From Hydrogenedens sp964549105 (lineage in GTDB: Bacteria; Hydrogenedentota; Hydrogenedentia; Hydrogenedentales; Hydrogenedentaceae): 64,000 nt of DNA. A program made the position numbers and the translations under genes. Positions 8,079 through 17,392 of the stretch are shown piece after piece. Below the pieces are notes generated by a model. That model made no database searches and had not been told where the DNA came from. It worked only from the letters and a program-made list of their open reading frames with translations. The DNA is taken from assembly GCA_964549105.1 (NCBI GenBank), contig CAZJTZ010000004.1, positions 62,001 to 126,000 of the forward strand, in the 5' to 3' direction. Each line of letters begins with the position of its first letter. Position 1 is the first letter of the stretch.

Positions 8079-9488
8079 ATGTTAAAGAATACAGATGTGC
8101 AAATTAAATCGGTAGTGTTGTATTTTATCCCTATTCAAACAAGGGTATCATTAAAATTTGGTAAGGAGACTTTGACAGAGGTTACCTGTGCTCGTGTTTG
8201 TTTGCGGATTGAAGATAGAAATGGAAATTCCGCTATGGGTTGGGGTGAGACGCCATTAAATGTGCAGTGGGCTTGGCCTTCTGATAGACCTTATGTGGAA
8301 CGCTATCAACATGTGGTTTCTTTTACTCGTAAATTAGCACATTTATATAAAAATTTTGACTATGTAGGACATCCTGTTGAGATAGGGTATCAGTTTATTG
8401 AACATGTATTTCCGCGTGCGTTAAGGCAGTTTAATACAGGGAGTATGACAGAACCTCTTCCTCGTTTGGCAGGTTTGGTCTGTTGTTCTCCTTTTGATTT
8501 GGCTTTACACGATGCCTATGGCAATTTGCATCAGTTGCCTACTTATAACACTTATAATGATAATTTTATGAATATGGACCTGTCGCAGTTTATAGCCCCT
8601 GCAATAGATAAAAATATTTCTTTTTCTAATCTGTTTCCTGAACGATTTTTAAATTTTCCTTTACCTGAAAATATATTGGCATGGCATCTGGTTGGGGGTC
8701 TGGATTGCCTTGAAGACAGTGAGGTTACAAAACATCCTCATGATAATTATCCATGTTCATTGAGAGAGTGGATACATCGAGATGGATTAAAATGTTTAAA
8801 AATTAAACTTCGTGGGAATGATGTGGCATGGGATTATGAAAGGGTAGTGCGGGTAGGAACAATTGCCCTTGAAGAAGGGGTCCAGTGGTTGAGTGCTGAT
8901 TTCAATTGTATGGTTAAAGATGTAGCGTATGTGATTGAGATATTAGACCGATTAATGAGAGACCAACCTCGAATTTATGGAATGCTGCTTTATGTAGAAC
9001 AACCGTTCCCTTATGAATTGGAAGATTTTCCCATAGATGTCAGGTCTATTTCTGCAAGAAAACCCTTGTTTATGGATGAAAGTGCTCATGATTGGCGGGT
9101 AATTCTTCGTGGTAGAGAATTGGGTTGGTCGGGAGTGGCACTGAAGACTTGCAAAACGCAAACAGGTGCTCTGCTATCTTTATGCTGGACAAAGGCACAC
9201 GGTTTGCTCTTAATGGTTCAGGATTTGACTAATCCTATGTTAGCCCAGATACCCCATGTCCTTCTGGGTGCACACGCAGGAACAATTATGGGAGTTGAAA
9301 GTAATAGCATGCAGTTTTACCCTGAGGCAAGTTCTCCCGAGGCAAAAGTGCATCCGGGACTATATCAGAGAAGGAATGGTTGCTTAAATTTATCATCGGT
9401 GAAGGGAAATGGATTTGGCATGCGAGTAAATGAAATTGAACGAGAATTACCTTTCCCGGATTTAGTTTTAGGTGATATTGAGGTCTAA
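8079..9488 (+). CDS. Enolase-superfamily enzyme (mandelate racemase / muconate lactonizing group)
   Basis: 469 residues from the ATG at 8079, chosen because AAGGGG lies 6-7 bases upstream; a longer frame opens at 8052. It shows the ordered catalytic set of the MLE subgroup: Lys pair in CLKIKLRG (about 238), metal ligands in ADFN (about 274), VEQPF (about 306) and DES (about 333), and the second-side Lys in LKTCKT (about 356). Such enzymes abstract an alpha-proton from carboxylates (racemases, cycloisomerases, sugar acid dehydratases). The substrate cannot be told from sequence alone. The protein is longer than typical members (about 370) with an insertion between the capping and barrel domains. 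Its 3' end overlaps the convergent udk-like gene by 21 bp. Confidence 0.85.
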   Translation: MLKNTDVQIKSVVLYFIPIQTRVSLKFGKETLTEVTCARVCLRIEDRNGNSAMGWGETPLNVQWAWPSDRPYVERYQHVVSFTRKLAHLYKNFDYVGHPVEIGYQFIEHVFPRALRQFNTGSMTEPLPRLAGLVCCSPFDLALHDAYGNLHQLPTYNTYNDNFMNMDLSQFIAPAIDKNISFSNLFPERFLNFPLPENILAWHLVGGLDCLEDSEVTKHPHDNYPCSLREWIHRDGLKCLKIKLRGNDVAWDYERVVRVGTIALEEGVQWLSADFNCMVKDVAYVIEILDRLMRDQPRIYGMLLYVEQPFPYELEDFPIDVRSISARKPLFMDESAHDWRVILRGRELGWSGVALKTCKTQTGALLSLCWTKAHGLLLMVQDLTNPMLAQIPHVLLGAHAGTIMGVESNSMQFYPEASSPEAKVHPGLYQRRNGCLNLSSVKGNGFGMRVNEIERELPFPDLVLGDIEV

Positions 9489-10112
9489 TCTGGATAGAAA
9501 TTTTTTTAAGGAAGGGTAAGACAGAATTTTGGACACGGCTTTTTCTAAATGTTCTCCATGAACCACTAAATCAGCATAGCGTTTTGAAGGTAAAATGAAC
9601 TGTTCGTACATAGGACGGACTGTGTATAAGTATTGATTGATTGTTTGTTCAAGTGTCCTTTTCCTTTCGCAAATATCTCTCTGGATTCTTCGAATAAGTT
9701 GCAAGTCATCGGCTAATTCAACAAACACCTTTAGGTTTGCCATGTTTCGTATGGAGCGGTAGCTTAGTATATGGAGTCCTTCTATAATTAGAATAGGGTG
9801 GGGCTCTAATCTTAGTGTGTTTCGTTTGCGGGTGTGGGTAATGAAGTTGTAGATAGGTATCTGAACAGGAGTCCCCCTTTTTAGTAAATGCAGGTGTTGG
9901 AGCAATAAATCAAATTCGATAGATTGGGGATGGTCAAAATTATTTTGTTTCCTCTGTTGCATAGTTAGATGGGACAAATCTTTGTAATAATTATCAAGAG
10001 AGACAATTGCAGAATGGGGAAACAATCGGGATTGAAGTTGGTTTGCAAGGGTGGTTTTGCCCGAAGCAGAACCACCACCAATTAAAATAATATATGTCTT
10101 TATATCAGCCAT
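9468..10112 (-). CDS. udk: Uridine kinase / phosphoribulokinase family protein
   Basis: 214 residues, typical for uridine kinase (about 205-215). P-loop GGGSASGKTT at about 12-21. VSLDNYYKDLSHLT matches the uridine kinase substrate segment SxDxYY. NFDHPQSIEFDLL, PIYNFITHTR and ILIIEGLHIL follow in the family order. It would phosphorylate uridine/cytidine in pyrimidine salvage. It overlaps the upstream permease gene by 13 bp, so it is translated as the last member of the ABC importer operon, an odd partnership. Confidence 0.85.
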   Translation of the reverse strand: MADIKTYIILIGGGSASGKTTLANQLQSRLFPHSAIVSLDNYYKDLSHLTMQQRKQNNFDHPQSIEFDLLLQHLHLLKRGTPVQIPIYNFITHTRKRNTLRLEPHPILIIEGLHILSYRSIRNMANLKVFVELADDLQLIRRIQRDICERKRTLEQTINQYLYTVRPMYEQFILPSKRYADLVVHGEHLEKAVSKILSYPSLKKFLSRLDLNIT

Positions 10113-11128
10113 TCCTTAAAATTTTTTCCTAACAGGATATAGAGGAAAGCAGGCACACCCAGTAGAACGGTAATGATACCCACAGGGATTTCTGTACTGA
10201 ACAATCTGCGTGCAAAAATATCGCATAGCAAGAGGAAGGCTCCACCTATAAGGGCACTATATGGGAATACAAAACGATGGGAAGACCCTACAAAATAGCG
10301 AGTAATATGTGGGACGATTAATCCAACAAATCCAATGGGACCTACCTCAGTAACAATCACCGCCGTCAGGATGGAGACACCAAGAAACAGTTGCCTTTGT
10401 AGTTTTGGAACATTCACCCCTCGGGACTGTGCTATTTCTGTATCGAAAGTGTATTGGTCTAATGCGGCACTATAACTCCACAGGAAGAGGAACACGGGTA
10501 TGAATGTTGTTAGTATTACGATTAGCGAGCGGTAGCCCAATACCTGTGTTGAGCCAAACCACCATCTTTCCATTAATACAAGTTTGTCAGGGCTTGCCCA
10601 GTATCGGAGAATGGAGATGCACGCATTGGCTAACATTCCTATTGTTATGCCTGAAAGAAGAAGTAAGGTGGCAGATGTTTTGGGTTTCATTTTAATCAAG
10701 GTCAAAATAAGCAAGACTTCCAGAATAGCGAAAATGAAGGCAAAGATATGTGAAAAGGGAATGGGAAGGGTGGAAGCAAAGGAAAGAAATGTATCCATAC
10801 CTAAATAAGCGATGTAGGCTCCTAACGAGGCGAAACTTGCCGTGCCCAGAGTATAAGGTGTTGCAAGGGGATTGCGAAGTAGTGCCTGGAATGCAACCCC
10901 ACCAATAGAAAGTCCAGCACCTACAAGGATTGCAACAAAGGTCCGGGGTATACGATGGAACAGGATAATTTCAAGTGCCATAGAAGAATTAAGGTCATTT
11001 GGATTTTTCACCGATGCCCAGAGTTTTAATGGGGAAATAGGTTCGTAGCCTATGAATATACTTATCGGGATAAGGATTAAAAGAATGATTAAGCAAAGAA
11101 TAAACTTTTTTATGTTTTTATGTTTCAT
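10100..11128 (-). CDS. FecCD/BtuC-type ABC transporter permease
   Basis: 342 residues with about ten hydrophobic helices. Family motifs include RIPRTFVAILVGAGLSIGGV near the N-terminus, ALLRNPLATPYTLG, and EVGPIGFVGLIVPHITR before the last helices (the EAA-like loop contacting the ATPase). The C-terminus IPVGIITVLLGVPAFLYIL is typical. It forms the inner-membrane channel for vitamin B12, heme or ferric siderophores. It overlaps the ATPase gene by 11 bp and udk by 13 bp. Confidence 0.93.
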   Translation of the reverse strand: MKHKNIKKFILCLIILLILIPISIFIGYEPISPLKLWASVKNPNDLNSSMALEIILFHRIPRTFVAILVGAGLSIGGVAFQALLRNPLATPYTLGTASFASLGAYIAYLGMDTFLSFASTLPIPFSHIFAFIFAILEVLLILTLIKMKPKTSATLLLLSGITIGMLANACISILRYWASPDKLVLMERWWFGSTQVLGYRSLIVILTTFIPVFLFLWSYSAALDQYTFDTEIAQSRGVNVPKLQRQLFLGVSILTAVIVTEVGPIGFVGLIVPHITRYFVGSSHRFVFPYSALIGGAFLLLCDIFARRLFSTEIPVGIITVLLGVPAFLYILLGKNFKEWLI

Positions 11129-11918
11129 GAGTAGTTCTCTGTTCTACTTCGACAAGTAAGGTTTGTGTAAGTGGATGTTTCCCTATCCAGAAATGGGCAT
11201 TATAAGCCATGTTCAGATTCTCAACAGTTAGTGTTTCTTCTGCCTTTCCCTGAGAGATAATCTCATGGTCTAAAGAGATGAGGATAAATTCATGAGCAAA
11301 ACGGGTAACGGTATTGATTTCATGAGTAGCAATTATAACCGTGTATCCCATATTCGTAAGTTGATGTAGATGGTGTAGCGTTTCTACTTGATAAGGGGCA
11401 TCTAATCCAGACAGAGGCTCATCTAAAAGGAGTATTTCAGGTTCCTGAGCAAGAATACTTGCAATGAGCGTTCTCTTGCATTCCCCACCGGAAAGTTCAG
11501 AATAAGGACTATCTTTTAATTTTGTTAGATTCATAAGATTAAGACAATTATCAATAATCTCGTGGTCTTTTTGTGAAAGCCCTGCAAGAATAGGTTTTCT
11601 AGGAAAGCGTCCCATAGAAATTATTTCAAAAACGGTAAGTGGGAAGATAGGGAAAATATTTTGAGGTAAAAAAGCAATTTTTTTGGCTCTTTCCTGGAGT
11701 GGTAAATCTTTTAGTGGAATTTGGTTCAGTAGGATTTTTCCAGCAGTTGTATTGTTTATACCTGCTAATAGTCGAAGTAAAGTGCTTTTCCCGGAGCCAT
11801 TGGGTCCAATAAGTGCAGTAAGTTTGCCCGAAGCGACTAACAGGCTAAGATTCTTAAATAGTGGTTTATCGGCTCGATATTGAAAGGAAACATTTTGTAC
11901 AGTTAGAATAGGGTTCAT
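11118..11918 (-). CDS. ABC transporter ATP-binding protein (BtuD/FecE type)
   Basis: 266 residues. Walker A GPNGSGKST at 38-46, Q-loop FLPQN, signature LSGGE, Walker B ILLLDEPLSGLD and switch-His ATHE are all intact. It energises the partner permease (10100-11128). The start overlaps the stop of the binding-protein gene by 4 bp, and the stop overlaps the permease start by 11 bp, so the three are translationally coupled. Confidence 0.95.
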   Translation of the reverse strand: MNPILTVQNVSFQYRADKPLFKNLSLLVASGKLTALIGPNGSGKSTLLRLLAGINNTTAGKILLNQIPLKDLPLQERAKKIAFLPQNIFPIFPLTVFEIISMGRFPRKPILAGLSQKDHEIIDNCLNLMNLTKLKDSPYSELSGGECKRTLIASILAQEPEILLLDEPLSGLDAPYQVETLHHLHQLTNMGYTVIIATHEINTVTRFAHEFILISLDHEIISQGKAEETLTVENLNMAYNAHFWIGKHPLTQTLLVEVEQRTTHET

Positions 11919-12820
11919 AACCCTAATTTTACTTCGGGATGAAGGAAAGTCGCAATTTCCTCTGCAATTTTGTAGATGCGGGGTCCGGGACGCATTCCAT
12001 ACGATTCAAGAATAAAGTAGATGCGACTTTTTTGAACTGCGGGAACAGAATTTAGTGCTTTCCAGTCTAAAAAGAGAGCGTCTAATTGTTTTTGAGTTAA
12101 ATTTTCTCCGCAATGAAATTCAATAATAACCTCAGGTGCTCTGGAAAGAACCTGTTCGGCAGAAATTTCAAAATAAGGTTGTTCTGCTTCTTCATAAATA
12201 TTTTTACCACCTGAAATTTTTAGTATTTCGGAAAGAAAGGATTTTCCCCCTGCTACCTGTATAGATGCTAAATCATGGGGTTCTCTTCCAACTACAAGCA
12301 AAGTGGGGATGGGTTCTAAATCTTTTGTTAAATTTTCTAATTTTTGTAAATTCTGTTTTATTGTTTCTATCAGTAGTTGTGCTTTATGTGAGGAATGGGT
12401 TAGTTCCCCGATAAGAGAAATTCCATCGTAAATTTGTTGAAGTGTATCCATTGGAATAGCATGATATTGGATATTCAAGTGCTGGGATAACTCTCTCAGT
12501 TGTGGTACTTCACCAGAAACAATAATCGTGGCTGGCTTTAACGCAGTGATTTTTTCTAAATTGGGTGATAAATAAGTTCCTACCCTTGTTAAGTTTTGTG
12601 TTTGAGGGGGATAATCGTCAAAATCGCCAATGCCTTTGATTTGGGACCCTGCACCAATGGCAAAAAGAATCTCCGTTATATTGGGTCCGATAGAAACAAC
12701 CCCCAAATTTTCAGGTTGCTGTGAACAACCTGAGTCCATAAGAGACAAAATAAGGATGAGGATAAAGGTATATGAAATTTTTGGTAAAAAATGATAATTA
12801 AAGTCTACAACGGCGAACAT
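11915..12820 (-). CDS. ABC transporter substrate-binding protein (BtuF/FecB-like)
   Basis: 301 residues. A hydrophobic leader ends LSLMDSGCSQQ, so Cys32 or thereabouts may be lipidated, although Asp at -3 is unusual for a lipobox. The motifs VSIGPNITEILFAIGAG, GIGDFDDYPP and RVGTYLSPNLEKITALKP resemble BtuF and related cobalamin/heme binders. Substrate could be cobalamin, a corrinoid precursor or an iron chelate. It is the first gene of the operon. The 185-bp divergent spacer to the GH13 gene shows no cobalamin riboswitch that I can recognise. Confidence 0.85.
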   Translation of the reverse strand: MFAVVDFNYHFLPKISYTFILILILSLMDSGCSQQPENLGVVSIGPNITEILFAIGAGSQIKGIGDFDDYPPQTQNLTRVGTYLSPNLEKITALKPATIIVSGEVPQLRELSQHLNIQYHAIPMDTLQQIYDGISLIGELTHSSHKAQLLIETIKQNLQKLENLTKDLEPIPTLLVVGREPHDLASIQVAGGKSFLSEILKISGGKNIYEEAEQPYFEISAEQVLSRAPEVIIEFHCGENLTQKQLDALFLDWKALNSVPAVQKSRIYFILESYGMRPGPRIYKIAEEIATFLHPEVKLGL

Positions 12821-13005
12821 TCATACTACCTTTTACTTAAAACCAAAATAATTGCAATTACTTTTTTTGCAGCCAATAAAATATTATACTCGATATATAT
12901 TATAATCTATTAATTTTATAAAATACATTTAATTTCTGGAATATGCGAAAGAAAGATTGGTTTTTAGGACTTAGCAAAGAAGATAAGAAAGGTTTAAATT
13001 AGAAG

Positions 13006-16000
13006 ATGGAATTTGAAAAAAAACAAGATTGGTATCCATTAGGTTTTCTATGGAACATGAAAGCATGGGAGAACTGGGACCCGCAGAAAATAGTAACAGA
13101 ATTACATGAGCAAGTTTCAGAAAAAGAAAAGAAATCTCTGTGGATTCGTTTTTTAGTAGAAGAGGTGAATCGCAAAAATTCATATCGCCCGGGTTTCTCG
13201 TATTGGTCACAAGGGGAATTGCGTGCTTTAGGAATAATTACAGAGGCTTTCCATTATATTGTTTATTACTATGGGCAGCAAGTGAAGGCGGAACCTATGA
13301 CGGAGTTGGGAGAAACATTAGAAAAACACTTTGGAGAGAATATAACAAAGTTATTAAAGGAGTGGTTAGATGAGTTTCCGCCGGAATTGTATTATAGGAA
13401 AGAACAATCGTATGAAGTTTTTATAAAGGAGCGGGGTGGAAATTCTCTGTATGAGTTGTTGTGGCAGGAAATACTTTTAGGTTGGATTACAAATCACAAT
13501 CCGGCGGCGAAAAAATATAAGGTGTTATTTACAGACGAGCCATTAAAGAAACGGCAGCCTTTATATCCTGAAGTGATTAATAAATCGGAAGATATTATTC
13601 ATCATTGGCCACCGTTGCAGGAGACCCATCGTTCCCTGTGGGATACTTTATGGGAACCTATAAGAGCGTGTCCTGACTCGTTAGAAGAACAGTTGGATTA
13701 TATTCGCCGAAGTTGGGGGTTTTTCTTGCCCCCGTTTTTGCTAATGGAACTGAATGTGGTTTGGGGTATTATCCAGGAGGAACGGCAATGGCGTGGCTTT
13801 GGGAAAGGACCTGTAAATGTTCCTGATTTTCGAATTTTGAGGGGGTTGGGTTATGAGGAATATGAAGCGTTCTCTTCCGAGACGGACTGGATGCCCAATC
13901 TGGTTCTGATTGCGAAATCAATATATGTATGGTTATCCCAATTATCGAAGAAATACCAGAGAAATATACAATATTTAGACGATATTCCTGATGAGGAACT
14001 GGAACAATTAGCAAAGTGGGGGATTTCTGGGTTATGGTTGATTGGTGTCTGGGAAAGGTCAGAAGCGTCGAAGATGATTAAGAGGAGGATGGGGAATCCT
14101 GAAGCGTTAGCCTCAGCGTATTCTATTTATGATTATGAAATTGCAAAAGATTTGGGAGGGGAAGGAGCATTGAAGAGATTGCAGGAGCGAGCCTTTCAGA
14201 AAGGGATACGCTTGGCGAGCGATATGGTTCCCAACCATTTTGGAATTTATTCCCGCTGGATAATTGAACATCCGGGTTGGTTTATTCAATCGTCTTATCC
14301 TCCATTTCCTTCATACCGCTTTAACGGCCCCAACCTATCATTGCACCCAGATGTAGGAATTCAGATTGAGGACGGATATTGGGACCATTCTGACGCCGCC
14401 GTTGTTTTTAAGTGGCAAAATTATAAGACAGGTGAGGTGAGATATATCTATCATGGAAACGACGGGACACACATGCCCTGGAATGATACGGCACAGTTGA
14501 ATTTTCTTATGTCTGAAGTTCGCGAAATGGTGAAAAGAAATATTTTACATGTAGCACGTATGTTTCCGATTATCCGATTTGATGCAGCAATGACTCTTAC
14601 CAAACGACATTATCAACGATTATGGTTTCCTGCCCCTGGCGAAGGGGGTGCTATTCCTTCTCGTGCGGAATATGGAATGACGCGTGAAGAGTTTGACAAA
14701 TATTTCCCCAAAGAGTTCTGGCGTGAAGTGGTGGATACGATAGCAGAGGAGGCACCAGATACCTTGCTGTTGGCAGAGGCTTTCTGGTTGCTGGAAGGAT
14801 ACTTTGTTCGCACACTCGGCATGCACCGTGTCTATAACAGTGCTTTTATGAATATGCTCAAAATGGAAGACAATGCGAAGTATCGTCAGACGATAAAGAA
14901 TGTGTTGGAGTTCAGTCCCCCTGTTTTGCAGAGGTTTGTAAACTTTATGAATAACCCAGATGAGGAGACGGCTATTGCCCAGTTTGGCAAGGGGGATAAA
15001 TATTTTGGAATCGCTACAATGATGGTGACACTTCCGGGATTGCCTATGTTTGGACACGGACAAATTGAAGGCTTTACCGAAAAATATGGGATGGAATACC
15101 CTCGTGCCTATTGGGATGAAGTGCCTGATGAGGATTTAATTCGTCGGCATGAACGAGAAATATTCCCATTGATGAAGAAACGGTATCTTTTTAGTGGAGC
15201 CCGAAATTTTGCTTTTTATGATTTTGTTACTCCAGAGGGTTGGGTAGATGAAAATGTATTTGCTTATTCAAATCATGAAGGGTTGGAACGAGCCTTAATT
15301 CTTTATAACAATTCGTATAATACGACACGCGGACGTATTTGTCGTTCCACTCCGGTTAATGTAGGGTCTGCAGAAAAACCGGAACTTATAACGCATGCTC
15401 TAGGAGAGGCATTAGAATTTAAATCGGAGCCGGGAATTTTTTATATCTTCCATGATTTTCGAAAGGGTTTAGATTACATTTATACAGGTTCTCATTTGTG
15501 TAATAACGGGATTTATCTGGAATTACAGGGATATGAATGTGTAGTTTTTTTAGAGTGGCGAGAGGTCTATGACCGTGAGGGAATCTGGGGTAAAATAGCA
15601 GAGATTCTGGCTGGTAAAGGAGTCTATGACATAGAGAATCTGTATCATGAATTTTTGTTCTCAGATGTGATTGGACCTTTTGAAGAGGTTATGAATCCTG
15701 AACTGATGGGTCCTCTCGTTAATGGCGAGGAGGTAGATAGAGAACGATTAACCCGAGCACTGGAAGTTTTCTGGTCTGCGGTCGCACGACGAGTTCAATA
15801 TCCATTCCCGATAAAGCCATGGGTAGAAGAATCCATTGATGACGGAGGTTTTAAAATCTATCATAGGTATATTGAATTTTGTACAATTGAAGATGAACCT
15901 GAGATACAATCATATCTGGGGACCCGACTTGCATTCTATAATTCTGAGCAATTAAAGTTGTCCCGAATTTTTACTGTATGGGGTTTATTGCGCAAACTAG

Positions 16001-16488
16001 GTGGGCTTGCATTGATGTTGCTTGGGCCTCCCTCTTATGAATCAAATGAGATTTTGTCTATCACAGCACAATGGCTCAAAGAATGGCATTTGACTCAGGT
16101 GATTGCAAGGGGCTTTTCTGCATTGGGTTTGGATGAATCTACGGCGAGAAAAGAAGCCGAACTTGTGCGGGTTTGTATTGAGCATTCAGAACGGTTGATA
16201 CATCTACAACAGGGACCCTGGGCACCCCATTTATATCCAATGTTTTCAGATACAGGTGTCCAAAAGATTCTTGGTGTTCATGAATATGGGGGAAGAACCT
16301 GGTTTATAAAAGAAAACTTTGAAGGCTTTCTATTTGCTCTTTTCACGACATTATGGTTAGTCAGATATCCCTGGTCACCAAAAGAACGAGAACAGTTGTC
16401 TTCTTGCCTTGTCAATATTCACGAATTGATTATGGCAGCCCGTGAAACGGAGTATGACTTTAATTGGTTGTTGGAGGCACTCAAATAG
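13006..16488 (+). CDS. Very large GH13-type alpha-amylase family protein
   Basis: 1160 residues, with no signal peptide, so probably cytoplasmic. An N-terminal part of about 330 residues has no family I recognise. The barrel shows region I DMVPNHFG (about 406), region II IIRFDAAMT with the presumed nucleophile Asp (about 526), and region III LLLAEAFW with the presumed acid Glu (about 590). Region IV reads FMNNPDEETA (about 648-657): the stabiliser Asp is kept but the usual NHD His is Pro. A beta-sandwich and a further helical domain fill residues 800-1160. Likely acts on alpha-glucans or trehalose-type sugars; precise activity is unknown. The stop abuts the stop of the convergent gene with zero spacing. 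Confidence 0.85.
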   Translation: MEFEKKQDWYPLGFLWNMKAWENWDPQKIVTELHEQVSEKEKKSLWIRFLVEEVNRKNSYRPGFSYWSQGELRALGIITEAFHYIVYYYGQQVKAEPMTELGETLEKHFGENITKLLKEWLDEFPPELYYRKEQSYEVFIKERGGNSLYELLWQEILLGWITNHNPAAKKYKVLFTDEPLKKRQPLYPEVINKSEDIIHHWPPLQETHRSLWDTLWEPIRACPDSLEEQLDYIRRSWGFFLPPFLLMELNVVWGIIQEERQWRGFGKGPVNVPDFRILRGLGYEEYEAFSSETDWMPNLVLIAKSIYVWLSQLSKKYQRNIQYLDDIPDEELEQLAKWGISGLWLIGVWERSEASKMIKRRMGNPEALASAYSIYDYEIAKDLGGEGALKRLQERAFQKGIRLASDMVPNHFGIYSRWIIEHPGWFIQSSYPPFPSYRFNGPNLSLHPDVGIQIEDGYWDHSDAAVVFKWQNYKTGEVRYIYHGNDGTHMPWNDTAQLNFLMSEVREMVKRNILHVARMFPIIRFDAAMTLTKRHYQRLWFPAPGEGGAIPSRAEYGMTREEFDKYFPKEFWREVVDTIAEEAPDTLLLAEAFWLLEGYFVRTLGMHRVYNSAFMNMLKMEDNAKYRQTIKNVLEFSPPVLQRFVNFMNNPDEETAIAQFGKGDKYFGIATMMVTLPGLPMFGHGQIEGFTEKYGMEYPRAYWDEVPDEDLIRRHEREIFPLMKKRYLFSGARNFAFYDFVTPEGWVDENVFAYSNHEGLERALILYNNSYNTTRGRICRSTPVNVGSAEKPELITHALGEALEFKSEPGIFYIFHDFRKGLDYIYTGSHLCNNGIYLELQGYECVVFLEWREVYDREGIWGKIAEILAGKGVYDIENLYHEFLFSDVIGPFEEVMNPELMGPLVNGEEVDRERLTRALEVFWSAVARRVQYPFPIKPWVEESIDDGGFKIYHRYIEFCTIEDEPEIQSYLGTRLAFYNSEQLKLSRIFTVWGLLRKLGGLALMLLGPPSYESNEILSITAQWLKEWHLTQVIARGFSALGLDESTARKEAELVRVCIEHSERLIHLQQGPWAPHLYPMFSDTGVQKILGVHEYGGRTWFIKENFEGFLFALFTTLWLVRYPWSPKEREQLSSCLVNIHELIMAARETEYDFNWLLEALK

Positions 16489-17190
16489 TTATTTCTGTGT
16501 GCCAATTTTACTGTCAGCCGTGTTCCAGATTTGGAGATTGTCAAAACAACCTGTATCATCGAAAGTGCCCAATCCCATTCTACCTTTTAAAAAGGTTTTA
16601 TCTTCGGCTACCATAATCGGTTTAGTCATGTCATCATAATACACTTCAATTCTACCAGATTTAGTGTCACGCACAATTTTAATTTGGTGAAAGTCTTGGC
16701 CCCAATCTATACCATTTGTTCGCTCTTTTGCAATAGATACACGAGGCGCATCATTTACAAGGAAAATAGAATGAGCATGTGGGTCTGCTTTGGTTGCTAA
16801 ATGAGCGTAGTAAAAATGTTTCGGGTCTTGATAACCGAAAAAGAAGCAAAGGTCTCGATGCCCATATTCCTTTCCTGTCTGTTTTGCTTTCACAATAAGT
16901 GTAAAATCCTCTAATTCGATATCTTTTAGTAAAGCAATGGATTTCGGTGAACGAACAGCAGGTTCATATTGACTTGAACCTGTTAGACATAATAAATGAT
17001 TGCCTTTATCATCTGTTGAAACAGTCCAGACATTGGGGTCAGTCATCTCCCATCGGTCTTTTCCCTGCTCGAAATCTTCCGTAAAAAAAGGTTTCTTTTC
17101 CTGTGCCTGTATAGACATTGTAATCCCAATAAAGAGGCTAAAAGAAGCAAGAATTAAAAACTGGTAGTTTTTATTATTGAAAATTCTCAT
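16489..17190 (-). CDS. Secreted beta-sandwich (concanavalin-like / DUF1080-like) protein
   Basis: 233 residues with a clear signal peptide (hydrophobic about 10-27, cleaved near SIQAQEKK). The rest is beta-rich: TEDFEQGKDRWEMTDPNVW, DFTLIVKAKQTGKEYGHRD, FGYQDPKHFYYAHLA, then RIEVYYDDMTKPIM and GTFDDTGCFDNLQIW. This order (start strand DFE, central FYYAH strand, terminal DNLxIW strand) is typical of the laminin-G/concanavalin-like folds in DUF1080/3-keto-disaccharide hydrolase proteins. It probably binds or processes sugars outside the cell. The family call is by fold signature only. Confidence 0.7.
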   Translation of the reverse strand: MRIFNNKNYQFLILASFSLFIGITMSIQAQEKKPFFTEDFEQGKDRWEMTDPNVWTVSTDDKGNHLLCLTGSSQYEPAVRSPKSIALLKDIELEDFTLIVKAKQTGKEYGHRDLCFFFGYQDPKHFYYAHLATKADPHAHSIFLVNDAPRVSIAKERTNGIDWGQDFHQIKIVRDTKSGRIEVYYDDMTKPIMVAEDKTFLKGRMGLGTFDDTGCFDNLQIWNTADSKIGTQK

Positions 17191-17329
17191 TATTTTTTAT
17201 CTCCTTCAAATAAGAGTTTTTCTTTTATTTTAAAGATTATATAAAACATAGATTTTTTTTACAAATCAAATGATGTGAAAAAAACTTGATTTTGGCAAAA
17301 TAAAAAGAATAGAATAAAAACCAATAAAA

Positions 17330-17356
17330 CTATTTTTCTATGGGATGGAAAAATAG
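17330..17356 (+). promoter_or_regulatory. Perfect 9-bp inverted repeat in the 5' region of the prepilin gene
   Basis: CTATTTTTC (17330-17338) and GAAAAATAG (17348-17356) are exact reverse complements with a 9-base loop, ending 36 bases before the prepilin start codon. In RNA it would form a hairpin ahead of the AAAGGGAAAG ribosome site. In DNA it could be an operator. No T-run follows, so it is not an intrinsic terminator. Confidence 0.5.
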
Positions 17357-17392
17357 TAAGTATTCAATCTAAAAGGTAGAAAGGGAAAGATT

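Noticed and set aside
12821..13005. Cobalamin riboswitch upstream of the B12/iron-type ABC operon
   Set aside because: The spacer is short and nearly all A/T. I see no GCCACTG-like core or the large multistem element such a riboswitch needs.
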